A stretch of DNA of 64,000 bases from Chrysaora quinquecirrha (GCA_014526335.1 JACTAT010000029.1:4854105-4918104), one strand, 5' to 3'. Shown: positions 33,401 to 45,676, counted from the stretch's first letter. Notes: a model not told the origin generated them from the letters alone. A program made the numbers and translations.

Positions 33401-36400
33401 CAAGCTATTTTCAAAACTATGACAACAGGGCTCAGGGGCCCCATGACTAACGATTTTGGCGGGAAAATATTCGCCATTGTACTGGCTTTCCGTTTCAGAA
33501 TTAAAAGTGACAAACAGTACATATGTATATTTAACCATACTGAATTGAATTGAGGACGTTATCACTTCTACTGACTATGCATTAACCAATATATATATAG
33601 TACTGTGTACAGCATATTTTTGCCTATTCTTTATGTTATTTCTTTGCTTTACAACAGAACGACACCTTTATCTCAGCTTCCAAATGAGTTTTGAGAAAAG
33701 ACAACAAGAACTTACCGACCTGCAAGGGAAGTTAAAGAAATTCAAAATCAAAAAGGTATGCATTAGAATGCTGTATTGCTTCGATTGCAACTTCCCTTCT
33801 TCCGAAACGCCCCATTCAAATAAACGCTCTTGTAAAAAGGGGGAATTATTCGAGTCATATTAGCCCCTAGACTTATTACATTCGTCATAGTCTACGCTCC
33901 TATATACACTCGACCGCCCCGCTCCACTCTGAGAAACCAGCAATTTTGTTGTTGTAGTTGTTGTAGCTGTAGTTTTTGTAGCTGTAGCTGTTAGAGAAAT
34001 CTAATAAGCCTAATTAGCCCCCTTTCAAACTTTTTCTGTGTCTTAATGCCTTGACAAAACGATCAAACACAGTTGGTAAAACATTTGACATTGACTTATA
34101 AACAAAATGCTTAAACGCTTGGCTACACCGGAAAACATCGCTCGTCAAAACCTTTCTGCATGTGGCCAGCAGAATACGAGTGTCTTGAAAATGTCTTGAA
34201 TCCAAGTTTGATGAATCAATAACTGCTCAAATTGATTCATTTATAAATAGGCCAGTCACAGTACATGAAGTGAAAGAAGCAGTTAAGAAATTAAAATCAG
34301 GAAAATCGGCTGGTATTGATATGCTCACTGCTGAGATTTTTAAGTCGTTGGATGATAATTTCTTCTTTGTTTTCTCCAAACTATTTAATAAGATATTGGA
34401 CACTGGTAACTTTCCTGAAGAATGGGCAATAGGTATAATCGTTATTTTATTCAAGGGTGGGGATAAATCTAACCTTAATAATTACAGGGGAATAACTTTA
34501 CTAAGTATATTTGGAAAAATGTTTTAGGTGTCCTTCTTGAAAGATTACAGATGGTTGCTACAAATTTCGATATTTTATGCGAAAATCAGGCAGCTTACAG
34601 AAAAGGCTACCAAACAAGTGATCATATTTTTACGTTACATGCATTGATAGAAAATTCGTTGAAGTGTAGAAAGTCACCTCTTTATGTCTGTTTTGTCGAT
34701 TTTCAGAAGGCATTTGATTCAGTTAATCATAAATTGTTGCTGCAGAAATTAGTGACTTATGGAATAAAGGAAAATTCCTAAATATTGTATCTTCACTGTA
34801 TTCAAAGGTTAAATCGTGTGTAAGAGGTGATGATAGTCTCACAAACTTTTTGCTTGTTTGCGAGGGGTTAGACAAGGATGTCTACTTAGTCCTATGCTTT
34901 TGCTCTCTTCCTTAATGATTTGGAAGAATCTATCAGTAAGGTAAACCAGGGTGTTTACTTAGGAGATTTTAAGATTAGTTCGTTACTTTATGCAGACGAT
35001 CTTGTTTTGTTTTCAAACACTGCTGAAGGCCTGCAATGTCAGTTAGATGAGCTTACTAGTTTTACAAAAAAGTTCAAGATGGCGGTAAATGTAGAGAAGA
35101 CAAAAGTCATGGTTGTACGTAAAACTAATAGTCAGCGATGTTGTAACAAAGTTTGGAAGATTGCTGGAAAGGATGTAAAAATATGTGACTCTTATAAATA
35201 CCTTGGTGTTACCTTAAAATCAAATGGATCTTTTTCGGAGCATGTTGAAAAAATAAAAGATAAGGCTCGGAAATCATATTATAGCCTTTTGTCGAAAAGT
35301 AGAGATTGGAACGGGTTTAGTCCAAGACTTCTTCTTTTCCTCTTTGACAGTTTGGTGACACCTATTTTAAATTACTCTTGCGCTGTTTGGGGTCATAATG
35401 AATGGCCTGATCTAGAGAAAATACATCTTCAAGCTTGTAAATATGCACTTGGTGTAAAATCCTCAACTTGTTTAGATGCAATATATTCAGAATTAGGTAG
35501 AATCACTTTACTTACATTACGACATATAGATATGATTAAATTTTTTAGAAGATTAAGTAATTTAGATTCAAAGCGTTATGCTAAAATGGCATTTGAAATG
35601 TTATCAAATGATGCAAATCTGGGGGTTAAAAACTGGGTTTCAAATGCTAAAGATCTAGTTCAATCTTACGCTATAACTGATAATGATAGTAAGACCCAAA
35701 TTAAAGTTAAGATTAAAGACATATTTGCATCGAGAATGGTGGATAAACTTCAGAGTCATATTAGCAGTGAGAAAAATTGAGAACGTATGCATTATTTAAA
35801 ACTCTTTCAAATTTGAAACGTATTTGGATGTTATAACTAATTTCAAAACAAGGAGTAATTTGTGTAAGTTCAGACTTAGTTCTCATACATTACATATAGA
35901 AACAGGTAGATATGGAAAAACCCAACTCCTAAGGAAGAAAGATATTGCGTCTATTGTAAAGCTAATTCCAATAGTTCCTATGTAGAGGATGAATTTCACT
36001 TTTAATGATCTGCCCTCTCTATGCTGAGGAAAGACATCAACTCTTGACAGTTGCAAAAGGTAAATATCCAAATACGTCATGCCTAAGTCCTCAAGATCTA
36101 TTTATTTGGTTGATGAGTCAGGAAGATGTTGAACTGGTAAAAATCTTAGCAAAAATGTAACTCTTTCATTTCGTAATCGCGATAAATTCCTGAGCTTAAC
36201 AACAAAAAATAGATCAATCTTTTCCGATTTTATTTTTCCCTTTCTTTTTTTATTTTTTATTATAATAATCTATATATTATCTGTAGTGTTAGTCATAATC
36301 ATTTTCTTGTAATCATTGCTGTTTTAAGATAATAATATCTTGCTGGTGATTCTTGATGAATTTTTGTTAATAACCTTTATCTTCTAATCGTTGTTAATTT

Positions 36401-36506
36401 TTGTTATGTTTAGGTTTAGGTTTTTTAATTAATTGTTATTTTGTTAGTTTTTCATGTTACAGTTGCTAAGTAGATTAAGGGCCATTTCGGCCTATGTATC
36501 TACGAT

Positions 36507-36537
<31 letters not shown>

Positions 36538-39500
36538 GAAAATGTGCAGAAAAGTTTTTAGAAAACATTGCCATGAAATTCTGCATATCAAGCAATGTCA
36601 CGTGACCGAATAAACAAACATTGTTTGATAAACAAATCTCAAATGTTTTGCAATGTTTGATCGTTTGGCCAAGGCCTAATTGTTTCATATCTCCCTCGCT
36701 GCTGATCTTGCTCTGTCCTTGCCCCTCGCCTCTAAAAACTCTTTTCATTAGACATTTCCTCAATGAACCAGTGCCAGTTAAAACCTTCTCGTCGTTCACT
36801 TATTACACCTGTGTTCTCTGTCTCTGACTAATCCCTGCTGCTAATAAGCACTATATCCCTACCCCCCCCCCTCCATTATCGAATAATCAGCTTCACTTTA
36901 TTATTCATAACATCTCTCTAAGGTCCTGAACTATCAAAAATTGTTTGTCAAACATTTTAGATTAACTTTTTTTAAGTATATGCTGGACAGTTAGGCAAAA
37001 CACGTTGCAAAACCTTGCTTTTCAGACAGTCTAAAAACTCACGCAGTTTCTCACCAGTCAGCCCAGCTCCGGTGGTCGTGTGATTAGCACTTGTGCTTCT
37101 CACGCAATAAACCCCGGCTCGATTCTCACACACGTCACTGATGAGCTCCAGAAAGAGCGAAACGCGTCTGGCATTTGAGAATGGGGCGGCTGGTGAAATT
37201 ATTCATATAAGCCGAATACGAATTTGTGCTCATGCGATATGAGCCTAACTGCATGCGTTTCGGTATCTTAGGCCAGGTACCAACCTTTCATTGTCAAACA
37301 GAATTGCTTGGCAATGTATTAAAACTTCAAGAACACTCTCTGTTTGTAACAGGGAAAAGTTTTTAACGAGCAATGCTTTGCAACGTGCCCAAACGGTAAA
37401 ATGTTTTGCTTGACAAACAATTTCAGATCTTTGACTAACGATTTTGTGTTTCAGAAAAGTGTTTCAATTCAGAAACGTTGCCAAGCATTTCGGCTTGTGA
37501 ACCAATGTTTTGTGACGTGGCCAAACTGTCCAACATTGCTTGTAAACATTTCTCAAATTAGAGATACAGCCCTTATTGCCAGCGGAGATTGGTTAATTTG
37601 CGAGGGCCTGAGGAAAAAATTCTCTCTTTTCCATAGCTGCGTAAAGGCATCACAAGGCATTCTTGCAACATAACAGAGCTGCCAGACGAATGTTTGAGAA
37701 TGATATTTCGATGCTTCACTGATCATAGAGATATTTGCTGCCTAGCAAAAGTCAACCGGTAAATTTCGACTGCTTCTTTTCCTAATTACGTAGGTTATTT
37801 TGCTATGAAAAATATCCGAGGGGGTACTTCCATTGTTCAGTAACAGAAACGAGTAACAGAATTCATCGGTAGACATGGGTGGGCTTGGAAAAACTGGGCG
37901 GCACGTCTAGTCTCTTGAAGAATGAAGTACCCCCCCCCTTCCCGGGAAAAAATACTTTTAACAGTTAACCCTTTTGCTCGTTCTAAAACCCAGTGGGAAA
38001 GCGTTAGTGTCAAAATATATGGATCAGTCCAAGAATCTCACGGGTCGCCCATAAGTATCAGCTAAATCGTTTTCATGACACAAGAATATAGCTTCATCTG
38101 ACATCTTATGTTCCAAAAATACCACACAATAATGATCTCACCGTACAGAACATCCTCCACTGTACTTTTAATATCCCTCCAATGTACTGATGATATCCCT
38201 CCACCCTACTGATGATATCCCTCCACTGTGCTGATGATATCCCTCCACTGTACTGATGATATTCCTCCACAGTACTGGTGATATCCTTCCACTTTGCTGA
38301 TGATATCCCCTGCTGTAGTGAACATCCTCCACCGTACTGATGATATTCCTTCACTTTTCTGAATATCCTCCTCTGTACTGTTGATATCCCTCCACAGTAT
38401 TGATGATATCCTCCACTGTACTGATGATATCCCTCCAGCGTACAGAACATCCTCCGCTGTACTGATGATATCCCTCCACTGTACTGTTGATATCTCTCCA
38501 CTTTACTGATTATATCACCCGCTGTATTGAACATCCTCCACCTTACTGATTACATCCCTACACTGTACTGATGATATATCTCCCGATTCCTCCACTGTGC
38601 TGGACAACCTCAACTGTACCGCACACCCTCCACTGTATTGCATTGTCCCCCCCCAGCTGTCCAAACGAGGGACATAAGTAAGGGCAAATTATCTCATCGC
38701 ATCAAATCATATCAAATCACATCTTCGATTATTAATAGGGGAAAGTCACTGATCACGTAAAACTAACTGTTGTAAACTTTCTGTTTTTAGAAAATTTAAC
38801 AAATTATGCAGTGAGCAGACACTTTGGAGGGATCTATGTCGCTTTCATTTCACCTCATCACAGGTTAAGAGTTTAAAATGTTGTCTTGAAGTTGAAGCAG
38901 TCAAAAGCAGAGTCTCTCCTCTATTTGTATTGGCCCCAATCTTTTATATATGTTCCTCTTCCTGAAAGCCAACAAAAGCCTCTCCTCAAAAATTTCTAAG
39001 ATCAAATAAGGCATCAGGGGCTTGGCTTCCTAGAGTTTAACGGTTATTCACGAAATGGTCTGTTCTCAAAGGTCAGCGCAACAGTTTCTTTACCTGGTTC
39101 TCTAATTCTTAAACCAGGTTTATTTCAACTGTTAAATGATAATGGTTGGAGTACAGACGTAGCTTAAATGTCCAAGAAGAGTCATAGGCAGCTTGATTGT
39201 TGCCTATCTGGCCATACTGCCACATGTTTGCATGCCATAATGACAAGATAATTTTAGAGAGGGGGAAGCCATGGAAATTACACCCCTAATCCAGCAGGCA
39301 TACCATAAGCTGGTCGGGGAATGTAGCTTTTCAAAATCATTGATAATCGTTTTATGTTTTTTATAGCTTGAGAGAATCGACTCCAATCTATCACCAGACT
39401 GGAAATCATCTTACAGAAAGTACATCAGGTAAACTAATTTTACTCAATTTTGTTCCATCATGTGGTGAAGCAAATCCCCGCGAATAAGAACCTATGAATT

Positions 39501-40701
39501 TAAGAGCCTGCTGACCTTTTTCTCAACTAAAGAACCTCGTTTTAAACAATATGCCCTTCACTTGATAAGGCATCCCCTTTAAGAAGCAAATATGTTCACA
39601 CAAATGATTGGTTTTCTACCCTGAATGCCAAGTTTCACAACTCTGCTTCATTCGACAGATATTTACACAGGAGAAGGGGGATGGAAAGCACCACCTCCCT
39701 AATAAATTGTATTTAAATCGTCGCCAGTCTTTTTTTACCCTTTATTATTATGAAATTATTGTTATTTTTTATCCAAGGAGATCGTCAATGCGTGAATTAT
39801 TTGCTGATATTCTTGAGCTATGTTCCCATTGTCATTGCATGTTTTGGAAGGTATGTTCTCCTAGCTCAAATTCTCAACTTTTTTCATCATTCAATTCTAG
39901 TAACTTAGTCTATTCTTAGTTAAATTTTCTGATTTTTGTTGAATCTTTGAAAACTTATTCTCTTGATTCACCGTTTCTGTTAGATTTTTCCATCCTTTTA
40001 TTCTCACTTGCACTTTCATTAAATTCACTCTTTCGTCTCCATTGATTCTCTCTTTTATTCTTTAATTCCTTGACTTCGAATGATCAATCAAATGATCAAA
40101 TGATCATTTTGATTCTTTGATGCTTTGATTCTTTGATTCGTTGATTTTTTGATTCTTTGATTTTGTGATTCTTTGATTCTTTGATTCTTTGATTCTTTGA
40201 TTCTTTGATTCTTTGATTCTTTGATTCTTTGATTCGTTGATTCTTTGATTCTTTGATTCTTTGATTCTTTGATTCTTTGATTCTTTGATTCTTTGATTCT
40301 TTGATATTTTGATTCTTTGATTCTTTGATTCTTTGTTTCTTTGATTCTTTGATATTTTGATTCTTTTTCCTTTGATTCTTTGTTTCTTTGATTCTTTGAT
40401 TCTTTGTTTCTTTGATTCTTTGATTCTTTGATTCTTTGATTCTGTGGATTTCTGATTCTTTGATTCTTTGATTCTGTGGATTTCTGATTCTTTGATTCTT
40501 TGATTATTTGATTCTTCGATTGGTTGTTTTTTTTTCAACCGCAAATGCTTTTTATTACCAAAATGTGAAAATTACCGAATTATTTCTTTGCAGAGATCCA
40601 GTCATCCTTGTACATATGACCCTGGAAACAAAGAGCATGATAAACCACCAGTGTTTATACCAATTACCCCACAGGGGTTCCTCCATTTGTTCGAGGCTTG
40701 A
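27499..40701 (+). CDS. FBXO25/32-like: F-box protein, FBXO25/FBXO32 (atrogin-1) family
   Basis: Exons found: 27499-27638, 29315-29361, 30647-30744, 32414-32485, 33658-33755, 37637-37758, 38791-38863, 39367-39428, 39778-39850, 40594-40701 (stop TGA 40699-40701). The N-terminus [20 protein letters not shown] is the hallmark start of FBXO25 and FBXO32. [19 protein letters not shown] followed by [10 protein letters not shown] is the F-box. [18 protein letters not shown] and the final [11 protein letters not shown] match the conserved C-terminus. The product is expected to be the substrate adaptor of an SCF (SKP1-CUL1-F-box) ubiquitin ligase, nuclear or cytoplasmic. Every junction is phase-compatible except 30744 to 32414, where one or more middle exons are missing from my model. 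The 30647-30744 exon is the least certain. Introns carry a LINE, several MITEs and a 5S-like SINE. Confidence 0.88.
28407..28674. mobile_element. TTA-type MITE, copy 3
   Basis: Left end CAGGCCAAACGTTTCAC, right end TTTGAATGTTTGGCCAGGGCC. It shares the TTA at 28675-28677 with the next copy. Intron 1 of the F-box gene. Confidence 0.75.
28678..28864. mobile_element. TTA-type MITE, copy 4, abutting copy 3
   Basis: Starts GGTCCTGGCAAAACGTTCGA straight after TTA. Ends TTTGATCGTTTGATCAGTGCC before TTA (28865-28867). It is shorter than copy 3, so internally deleted or of a different subfamily. Confidence 0.75.
31360..31562 (+). repeat. 5S-rRNA-like SINE
   Basis: The segment 31400-31420 (GTCAGTATCTGGATGGGTGAC) resembles the internal control region of 5S rRNA. 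It is followed by CCGTCCTTCGGAATGGACGTTAAAC and GGTCCCGTGCCCGGATGCG, blocks shared by several invertebrate SINEs, and by an (AAC)n-type tail at 31536-31561. It lies inside an intron of the F-box gene. Confidence 0.6.
31563..31605. repeat. short inverted repeat TTGGCCAACATTTTTA
   Basis: TTGGCCAACATTTTTA at 31565 is repeated inverted at about 31586-31602, giving a hairpin. More GGCCAACATTTTT-like sequence follows to 31680, perhaps a decayed MITE. Confidence 0.6.
33125..33340 (-). repeat. SINE family A copy
   Basis: The minus strand has CAGTGGAAACGTCGTTGGCG and the tail CACTTGTGGAAAA. The head AGTCATACACTCCAAAGC is on plus. The B box is degenerate (GGTTTTAATCC). In an intron of the F-box gene. 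Confidence 0.65.
34195..36537 (+). mobile_element. 5'-truncated LINE with poly-A tail
   Basis: The insertion is flanked by an 8-bp duplication (GAAAATGT at 34187-34194 and 36538-36545) and ends in about 26 A (36512-36537). It starts inside the reverse transcriptase, so the 5' half and the endonuclease are missing. It lies in the F-box gene intron before exon 37637. Confidence 0.92.
34209..36480 (+). pseudogene. broken LINE reverse transcriptase
   Basis: Reverse transcriptase motifs run in order but in shifting frames: [11 protein letters not shown] and [15 protein letters not shown] (34270-34527), [15 protein letters not shown] (34551-34781), [12 protein letters not shown] near 34866, and [11 protein letters not shown] (in 34920-35780). 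At least three disruptions (about 34525, 34780 and 34900) break the frame. After the stop at 35780, a degraded C-terminal domain ([17 protein letters not shown]) continues. The polymerase is inactive. It is related to the LINE end at 25.0 kb. Confidence 0.88.
36905..37035. mobile_element. TTA-type MITE fragment, copy 6
   Basis: Begins TAAGGTCCTGAACTATCAAA and contains TTGTTTGTCAAACATTTTAG. The right half is degenerate or missing. Confidence 0.5.
37065..37255 (+). repeat. tRNA-like SINE, other family
   Basis: GGTGGTCGTGTGATTAGCAC (A-box region) and CCCGGCTCGATTCTCAC (B-box region) lie 37 bp apart, followed by a non-tRNA body. It is unlike families A and B and too degenerate for a functional tRNA. 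Confidence 0.4.
37270..37565. mobile_element. degenerate TTA-type MITE copies
   Basis: Repeated fragments such as GACGTGGCCAAACTGTCCAA, GCTTGACAAACAATTTCAG and AACGAGCAATG suggest one and a half overlapping copies. They end about 70 bp before the F-box exon at 37637. Confidence 0.55.
38115..38650. repeat. 22-bp minisatellite (ACTGATGATATCCCTCCACTGT)
   Basis: About 24 imperfect units of 22 bp. The same unit forms the cores of the two MITEs at 22.6 and 24.4 kb. The array lies in the intron between the two F-box exons (37758 and 38791). Confidence 0.92.
40105..40515. repeat. (TTTGATTC)n 8-bp microsatellite
   Basis: About 50 octamer units with scattered substitutions. On the minus strand they read as a long Lys-Asn-Gln-Arg-Ile repeat peptide that is not a gene. 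The array lies in the last intron of the F-box gene, 80 bp before the last exon. Confidence 0.95.
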
Positions 40702-43404
40702 TGCTTATGCTATTCTACTGCCTCTTTTCCGCACTGTTTTGGCAACGAAAGATTTCCAGACAGAAAGAAAATATTAATCTACGACCTACAAACCAGGATT
40801 TCAGGATTGAGAAGCTAAGTTGATCGACTTTTAATTTCTTTTAAAGAAATATTGTTCATAGCAATGTTTTTGCCAGAAGATATACATCGTTGACATCTTT
40901 GCTATTCAGAAATTCTCACGTTCCTATTCTTTTTAAACTAGGGAAACGGATAAACTGCTGAGCGATTTTTGCAAACCTGCCCCATTGGCGTAGCAGAGGT
41001 ATATGGGGTTGTTAGTGAAGTAGTGGAACTGGGGTCCCTTGTACCTATGTCTAATTTAAGGGACTAGGAAACCGCAAATATGTATAGAAGCTTTTCGGAC
41101 ATTCGTATTTCCGCTACTTTTCGTCTGTCAGATTCCACTCCTTCAAATCGTTAATAAAGGCCATTTTTTCCTCCTTCTTCAGCAAATGATCAAAAAACTA
41201 TGAATCTGCAGTACCTAAAGACATACCTATAAAAAGAACAGTTTCAAAAGTTTTCAGTGAAATATTATTAGAACTTTTAATTCTTAAAGCAGTTTCTTAC
41301 AAGAAATACATTTAGTGCATCTTAAAAACGATTACTTCATTATGACTTATTTTAAAGGCTGGGGGCCCCCTTTTGATTCCTATTCGGCAATTGCCTAATT
41401 GGTAATCCCTTAAGGTAACCACCGTCAGCTATGCCACTGAGCTGGCCTCTCGACGCATTGGAGGGTATTGAACCTCATACAAAGTTGCCTGTCCCAGGCA
41501 TTGACATTTAATCGCGATGACAATCTAACGTCGGATAGGTATTTCTCAAAATTTCTCTCTAACAATAACAATTGTTAGAGGCAGTTTGATGCCTTTCATG
41601 TTTGTTGTAAATAAGATATATATGTCGCATTTATTGTCTATAATAATATATTTAGAGTTGAATCCAAGAATAAATAGTTATTAGTATTAAACTAAATAAA
41701 TGCGTAACTTAAGATATATATTCAGAACTTTTTATTATATGTAATACAACATTGACATATAATTAACTGTTTGTACATAATTGCATGTTATTATTACGAA
41801 ATCTTAAAATGTCTTGAAGACCAGGCTCCGGACTTTTTTTCTTACTAAAGCTTTTGACTGGATTCGATTCGATTTGATGTGATGTGATGTGATGTGCTTT
41901 GATTTGATTTGTTTTGATTTGATTTGATTTGATTTGATTTGATTTGATTTAATTTGATTTGATTTGATTAGATTTGATTTGATTTGATTTCATTTGATTT
42001 AATCTCATTCCTCCAAAAGCTACTGATACCCCGCAGAAACACTGCAATAGCCTGCGCAGGAATTCCTGCATCGCCATGGTCCTTCCTTTGCAAGATCGAC
42101 TTCCTGGCTGGCAGCGCCTGAAAAATGTGCAGCACAAATTTAAAGACCTTTCGAAGAAGAGCAAAGTGTACCCTGCTTTGTAAAAGTAGGTTTACTTAAA
42201 ATTTATCGTTTTTTATCGTTTTGTCGCAGTAATAATTCAAGCAGCTTGCAGATGAAGGGAACTTAAATATATAGTATAGATAATAGAGGGGGCCTAGTCA
42301 AAAAGAGGAGAAGATTAGTCTAGGTCTCGTTTGGTTGGCCTAGGGCTAATAGGAACACCATGTCGTCAGATGATATGGATAAACTTTTTGTATACATTTA
42401 CTCTGATCTCGATCTGTTTAAAGTCTTAAAATATTCAGAATATTTACTTTCTAAAGCATCATTGTGAACATGTCAGTTTCTTCAGGTCAAAAAATAGGAT
42501 AACCCATGCACTCAGCCTCAAACCTATCACAGTAGGATTTCCTTGGGTTTCCTTGAGAGAAAATGCCCTTGAAAACAAAAGAATTCGAATGGGACTTTGC
42601 ACTGCTGCTTGAACACCCTATTATGACGTCATCAAAAGCTATTTTAAAACTTCTCAATGTGCAAAAATGTAGCCATTTCAGACGCTATTTCACCCAAAAG
42701 ATCAATGAACTTTTTAATTTTGTAATTAATATTTGCAATTTTGGAAAATAATTAATCATTAACGGTCATAATTTGTTTTGGGTGTTAAAAAGTTCCTATT
42801 TTCCCGTTGGACGTCGTTAAGAGAGCGCTGACTCCCGAAATTGTTACAATCGAATTTTATTTAGCGTATTTCCTCCTATAAGCGACTTCTTTTGATTGAC
42901 TGCCATCATGCGCGTCGAAGACTCTCCTTTGCAATGCTGAATGAATGGAAAATTTTTTGGGGGCACCATTGTTTTTCAAATAGTTAGAACAATTGGCATC
43001 CATCAAGCTAATACATTTTGTAAATATTGGGCACCAGCTAGGGTCTGCTTTGGTAGAGCAAGTGCAAGCTCTTGATGGGAGGCATCAAAAGGTGGGAGGA
43101 TTCTCGGTTGTTGCACGACTTAATTTTCGTCAGAACGTTAGCTTATGCTTAAATTTTCAAAAAAAGCTTCCTCTTAAAGACGGAGTTTAATATGGGCCCC
43201 GTTCGAGTAATCGACTCAGTCAATAGAAAAACTCTCGAATTTTTTCTATTGACTTTGTAATAGAGGAAATATGGTATGTACGAAATCGATTTTGCGAACG
43301 AGAGTTCGAGTTTTGCGCCCGATTTTCGCGCGGAGTGGTCCGAATCGGAAAGATTTTTAAAGTTTTTGGACGTAGCACGCCAGCGAATCTATAATCACTA
43401 AAAT
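40702..43404. other. intergenic stretch
   Basis: Apart from the (TTTGA)n tract, nothing coding was recognised. A 62-codon frame at 42563-42751 has no family features. Some segments look like old repeat debris. Confidence 0.45.
41865..42003. repeat. (TTTGA)n microsatellite
   Basis: Pentamer run TTTGATTTGATTTGA with minor variants (TGTGA at the left end, TTTCA and TTTAA near the right). Confidence 0.95.
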
Positions 43405-45676
43405 GGCTATCTTTAAAACCTGGAATCTGGAATCTGGAAACTGGAAAATGGTATCTAGAAAACATGGAATCTTTAAAACATGGAATCTAGAAAACATGGA
43501 ATCTTTAAAACATGGAATCTAGAAAACATGGAATCTTTAAAACATGGAATCTAGAAAACATGGAATCTTTAAAACATGGAATCTAGAAAACATGGAATCT
43601 TTAAAACATGGAATCTAGAAAACATGGAATCTTTAAAACATGGAATCTAGAAAACATGGAATCTTTAAAACATGGAATCTAGAAAACATGGAATCTTTAA
43701 AACATGGAATCTAGAAAACATGGAATCTATAATCTCGTAATATGAGATGCTCGTAATCTGATAAAGTGTTTGTCAAGATTACGTTAAAGCAAACCTGACC
43801 AACTCAAAACAGAGCATCATCAGACTATCAAAACTCAAAACAGAAATCAGTCGGTTTTTCTATACAAAAGACCTATTAAGAAACATCCACGCCTTCTGTA
43901 CTAATTTACCGATATTGAATGTCTCCAAAATCTATTGAAATCCTTTTGACATCGGATGCTCCAAATCTAGATCAGCAGGTCACACGATTTCGATTTTTAA
44001 ACAAGTATTGAAATTTGATAAGGCAATTTGAAAAATTGAAATAATGATTTTGGTAATTATTGATTACTGTTATTCAAACATGAGGAGGAAGATTATGGTC
44101 AACTATTTGTCTTTGGTAAGAGTTGACTTACATAACATGTTGCGTTGAATTGGACTGAGCAGATACACAACTGAATAAAGGAATAAAGAACCCTTTTTTA
44201 TTCAACACAGCAATTAAAATAAGAACTGAACAATCAAGAACGGTTATATAACTTTAATTTGAATTTAATTTTTCTTAGAAACTAAGAACGATGTGAAGCC
44301 ATTTCAATTCAAAAATTTAGAAAAAGTACACGTGATGAACATTGTATACTCCTTAACAACTAGCAAAACATCTGTAAACTGACCAGAGGCGTAGGAGGGT
44401 ATTGAAAAGTGGGGAGCACATGAAAAATGGGGCAATATGGAGAGTAAGTGCGCCGAAGGCGCACCCTCTTAGAGGGGTCGGGGGCATGCACCCCCGGAAA
44501 ATTTTGAATATAGAAGCAGCAAATTTGGCTCTTGTTGCCTCTTTCGGACTAAAATTCTTAATTATATAAACATATTTCCAAGGCAGTTGGTGGTCCTACT
44601 TAGCCTTTCAAGGTGTAAGGAAGGGGCACTTTTCAGATATAAAAGGGGCAGGCATAAGATTTGGCAGAACCTGGCCCCCCTGCCCCCCGGCTCCTACGCC
44701 ACTGAAACTGACACCACCATTTCTGTGACACAAGGGAAGTCAGAGAAAAGGCTTCTCTGTGCACAAATATTCAGAATGCCTCGTGGTGGTGTCACTTGGT
44801 AAATTGGAAAGTTTCATGTCAGGATTGTTCAGTTCTTGATTGCTGAGTACCTGTGTTGAATAAAAAGGGTTCTTTATTCCTTTATTCAGTTGTGTAACTG
44901 CTCAGTCCAATTCAACGCAACATGTTATGTAAGTCAACTCTTACCAAAGACAAATAGTTGACCATAATCTTCCTCCTCATGTTTGAATAACAGTAATCAA
45001 TAATTACCAAAATCATTATTTCAATTTTTCAAATTGCCTTATCAAATTTCAATACTTGTTTAAAAATCGAAATCGTGTGACCTGCTGATCTAGATTTGGA
45101 GAATCCGATGTCAAAAGGATTTCAATAGATTTTGGAGACATTCAATATCGGTAAATTAGTACAGAAGGCGTGGATGTTTCTTAATAGGTCTTTTGTATAG
45201 AAAAACCGACTGAATTCTGTTTTGAGTTTTGATAGTCTGATGATGGTCTGTTTTGAGTTGGTCAGGTTTGCTTTAACGTAATCTAAACAAACACTTTATC
45301 AGATTACGAGCATCTCATATTACGAGATTATAGATTCCATGTTTTCTAGATTCCATGTTTTAAAGATTCCATGTTTTCTAGATTCCATGTTTTAAAGATT
45401 CCATGTTTTCTAGATTCCATGTTTTAAAGATTCCATGTTTTCTAGATTCCATGTTTTAAAGATTCCATGTTTTCTAGATTCCATGTTTTAAAGATTCCAT
45501 GTTTTCTAGATTCCATGTTTTAAAGATTCCATGTTTTCTAGATTCCATGTTTTAAAGATTCCATGTTTTCTAGATTCCATGTTTTCCAGATTCCATGTTT
45601 TCTAGATTCCATTCCATGTTTTCTAGATTCCATTTTCCAGTTTCCAGATTCCAGATTCCAGGTTTTAAAGATAGCC
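43405..45676. mobile_element. foldback element 1 with 32-bp subterminal arrays
   Basis: The termini GGCTATCTTTAAAACCTGG and its exact reverse complement are followed inwards by arrays of a 32-bp unit (AAACATGGAATCTTTA plus AAACATGGAATCTAGA), about 9 copies left and 10 right in opposite orientation. Further inverted sequence reaches about 44240 and 44838, making arms near 840 bp. The roughly 590-bp spacer contains a nested hAT MITE. No coding capacity. The 10 bp on either side do not match, so no target duplication is seen for this copy. Confidence 0.9.
44384..44704. mobile_element. hAT-type MITE nested in foldback element 1
   Basis: Ends CAGAGGCGTAGGAG and CTCCTACGCCACTG are inverted repeats. 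An 8-bp duplication AAACTGAC flanks both sides (44376-44383 and 44705-44712). The interior includes CCCCCGGAAAATTTTGAA, also found in the hAT MITE at 55.9 kb. Confidence 0.9.

Larger units (their letters stand above)
34046..36680. mobile_element. TTA-type MITE split by a LINE
   Basis: The left half (34046-34194) starts ATGCCTTGACAAAACGATCAAAC. The right half (36546-36680) ends TTTGATCGTTTGGCCAAGGCC. The duplicated GAAAATGT on both sides of the LINE shows that they were one element before insertion. Confidence 0.8.

Noticed and set aside
38106..38534. 142-residue minus-strand ORF with YHQYSGG repeats
   Set aside because: Translation of the 22-bp minisatellite; intronic and antisense.
40104..40544. 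146-residue minus-strand ORF rich in KNQRIKES
   Set aside because: Translation of an octamer microsatellite.
41390..41500. tRNA-like sequence with a GGTTCAATACC box on the minus strand
   Set aside because: The A-box-like part lies on the wrong side of the B box, so it is not a tRNA or SINE promoter in either orientation.
43440..43735. CRISPR-like array of short repeats
   Set aside because: Units are contiguous, with no unique spacers, and they sit in a foldback transposon of a eukaryote. The same applies to the 48.6-50.7 kb array.
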